Shown here one piece after another: positions 53,169-53,943 of a DNA stretch of 53,943 bases. The number at the start of each line of letters is the position of its first letter. Position 1 is the first letter of the stretch. Below the pieces are notes generated by a model that worked only from the letters and a program-made list of their open reading frames with translations, was not told the DNA's origin and did no database searches. The translations under genes were made by a program, and so were the position numbers. This DNA is from an uncultured Bacteroides sp. (GTDB lineage: Bacteria; Bacteroidota; Bacteroidia; Bacteroidales; Bacteroidaceae): positions 1-53,943 of the forward strand of contig CALYZE010000008.1 in the NCBI GenBank assembly GCA_945607605.1. The letters are read 5' to 3'.

Positions 53169-53528
53169 TTAATCAAGGTCGGGGATTTGGGAAAGTTTGG
53201 CATCAGCCCAAAGGTGTTCCAAATTATAGAATTCTCTTGTTTCAGGCAAGAAAACATGTACCAACACGTCAGAATAGTCCATGGCTACCCATTCCGCATT
53301 GCGCAAACCATCGATGGCAAAAGGTTTGCTGTCAGCTCCTTTGCGGGTAAAATCCTTTACGGATTCAACGATGGCTGCCACTTGATTGGGTGAACTCCCT
53401 TGGCAGATGACGAAATAGTTACATATTGTATCGCCTATTTTAGTGAGATCGGCGACTATGATCTTTTTTCCTTTTTTATCTTGAATACCTTCTGTTATTT
53501 GTTGAATTAGTTTTTTTGCTTCGTTCAT
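53169..53528 (-). CDS. rsfS: Ribosomal silencing factor RsfS
   Basis: The 119-residue Iojap/RsfS family protein binds L14 and blocks subunit joining under nutrient limitation. Family segments are KGKKIIVADLTKIGDTICNY, GSSPNQVAAIVESVKDF, GLRNAEWVAMDYSDVLVHVF and FYNLEHLWADAKL. It is the first gene of the rsfS-ftsH-cdsA cluster; a TATATTTG element lies at 53556-53563. Confidence 0.95.
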   Translation of the reverse strand: MNEAKKLIQQITEGIQDKKGKKIIVADLTKIGDTICNYFVICQGSSPNQVAAIVESVKDFTRKGADSKPFAIDGLRNAEWVAMDYSDVLVHVFLPETREFYNLEHLWADAKLSQIPDLD

Positions 53529-53555
53529 TATACATTATTATATTAAAACAGTTGA

Positions 53556-53563
53556 CAAATATA
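53556..53563 (-). promoter_or_regulatory. Bacteroides -7 element for rsfS-ftsH-cdsA
   Basis: The minus strand reads TATATTTG, 27 bases before the rsfS start. A TTTG reading (CAA at 53580-53582) lies 16 bases upstream, close to the expected -33 spacing. Confidence 0.55.
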
Positions 53564-53688
53564 CGTTGATTTCTCATATCAAACACGTAAAAGAAGAAAA
53601 GTCTTTCATTTTTTGATTTTTTTTAGTTATATAATGCTTTGGAAGACGGTGCTTTATCAGATTTATAAGAAATAAATATTGAATTTAG

Positions 53689-53718
53689 TTTTGAATTATA
53701 GAAAACTTCGTATCTTTG
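53689..53718 (+). promoter_or_regulatory. tRNA-Gln promoter
   Basis: TTTTG (53689-53693) and TATCTTTG (53711-53718) are 17 bases apart, the best -33/-7 pair in the window. The tRNA begins 29 bases after the -7 element. Confidence 0.8.
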
Positions 53719-53747
53719 CAACCGCAAAATAAGGATGAATCTATTAT

Positions 53748-53818
53748 TGGGCTATGGTGTAATGGTAACACTACAGATTCTGGTCCTGTCATTCCTGGTT
53801 CGAGTCCAGGTAGCCCAA
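53748..53818 (+). tRNA. tRNA-Gln (anticodon CTG)
   Basis: The 71-base cloverleaf has acceptor stem TGGGCTA/TAGCCCA, a D arm around GTGTAATGGTAACAC, anticodon loop TTCTGGT giving CTG (reads CAG), and T arm CCTGGTTCGAGTCCAGG. The discriminator is A; CCA is not encoded. It has its own promoter and terminator. Confidence 0.95.
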
Positions 53819-53827
53819 CTTTAAAAG

Positions 53828-53856
53828 CCTTGCTAGTTATCTTGCAAGGTTTTTTT
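53828..53856 (+). terminator. Terminator of tRNA-Gln
   Basis: CCTTGC (53828-53833) pairs with GCAAGG (53844-53849), followed by seven T (53850-53856). It starts 10 bases after the tRNA. Confidence 0.88.
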
Positions 53857-53943
53857 GTAATGATCCTTCTCAGCCTTCTCGCTTTGGAGAGTTGTGGTAT
53901 ATTCAAAAAAAATGAGAGCATACCAAACGTTTGATAAGCCCTC

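Overview
This 53.9 kb window looks like core chromosome from a Bacteroides-type bacterium (order Bacteroidales). Three things point that way. The protein families are typical of the group: NigD-like lipoproteins, DUF4834, DUF3822 and DUF5683 proteins, a BACON-domain protease and a PF14905-type outer-membrane barrel. At least 17 genes or operons are preceded by a TAnnTTTG -7 element, the Bacteroidetes primary-sigma signature. Shine-Dalgarno sequences are generally weak and the spacers are A/T-rich. No transposase, integrase, phage gene, CRISPR array or rRNA gene was seen.

Layout, left to right. 0.2-2.3 kb: a DoxD/DoxA-type membrane protein, a small secreted protein, and a 595-bp gene-free stretch holding a degenerate 22/23-bp tandem repeat array and an inverted repeat. 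2.3-5.6 kb (minus): biotin ligase, MmcQ/YjbR protein, YraN protein and a BACON-PDZ-S41 lipoprotein protease. 5.8-6.5 kb (plus): a small RHH-like protein and tadA, which probably uses a TTG start. 6.5-8.3 kb (minus): psd-pssA-DUF4834, the phosphatidylethanolamine pathway. 8.5-13.1 kb (plus): dnaE, trxA and a small acidic protein, closed by a strong bidirectional terminator. 13.1-16.5 kb (minus): an Imm17-like protein, tsaE, a metal ABC permease, a membrane-anchored protein and aroA. 16.6-20.2 kb: DUF2721 (plus), then pabC, pabB and a YidE-type transporter (minus). 20.4-24.5 kb (minus): a tricorn-like S41 protease behind a TerB/J-domain co-chaperone.

24.8-27.0 kb (minus): tRNA-Pro(GGG), a NigD-like lipoprotein and aroB. 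27.2-32.3 kb (plus): a membrane protein, a large outer-membrane beta-barrel protein, a 22-bp repeat array that folds into a 26-bp hairpin, and cardiolipin synthase. 32.3-34.3 kb (minus): rsmD, DUF3822 and a pilin-like membrane-anchored protein. 34.4-40.1 kb: RecD-like helicase (plus), alaS (minus), M23 peptidase and MerR regulator (plus). 40.1-46.4 kb (minus): parA-parB-DUF5683-LysM transglycosylase-rel. 46.7-50.1 kb: DUF456 (minus), then surE, lpxB and a second NigD-like lipoprotein (plus). 50.2-53.5 kb (minus): rsfS-ftsH-cdsA. 53.7 kb: tRNA-Gln(CTG) with a textbook promoter and terminator.

Most genes are housekeeping: envelope lipid synthesis (psd, pssA, cls, cdsA, lpxB), the shikimate and folate branch (aroA, aroB, pabB, pabC), replication and segregation (dnaE, parAB), translation (alaS, rsmD, tsaE, tadA, rsfS) and stress control (rel, ftsH). 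The least explained content is non-coding: two intergenic tandem arrays with the same 22-bp period, one of which forms a very long hairpin. An orphan immunity-type protein, a pilin-like protein and several small conserved-looking genes are the main unknowns on the protein side.
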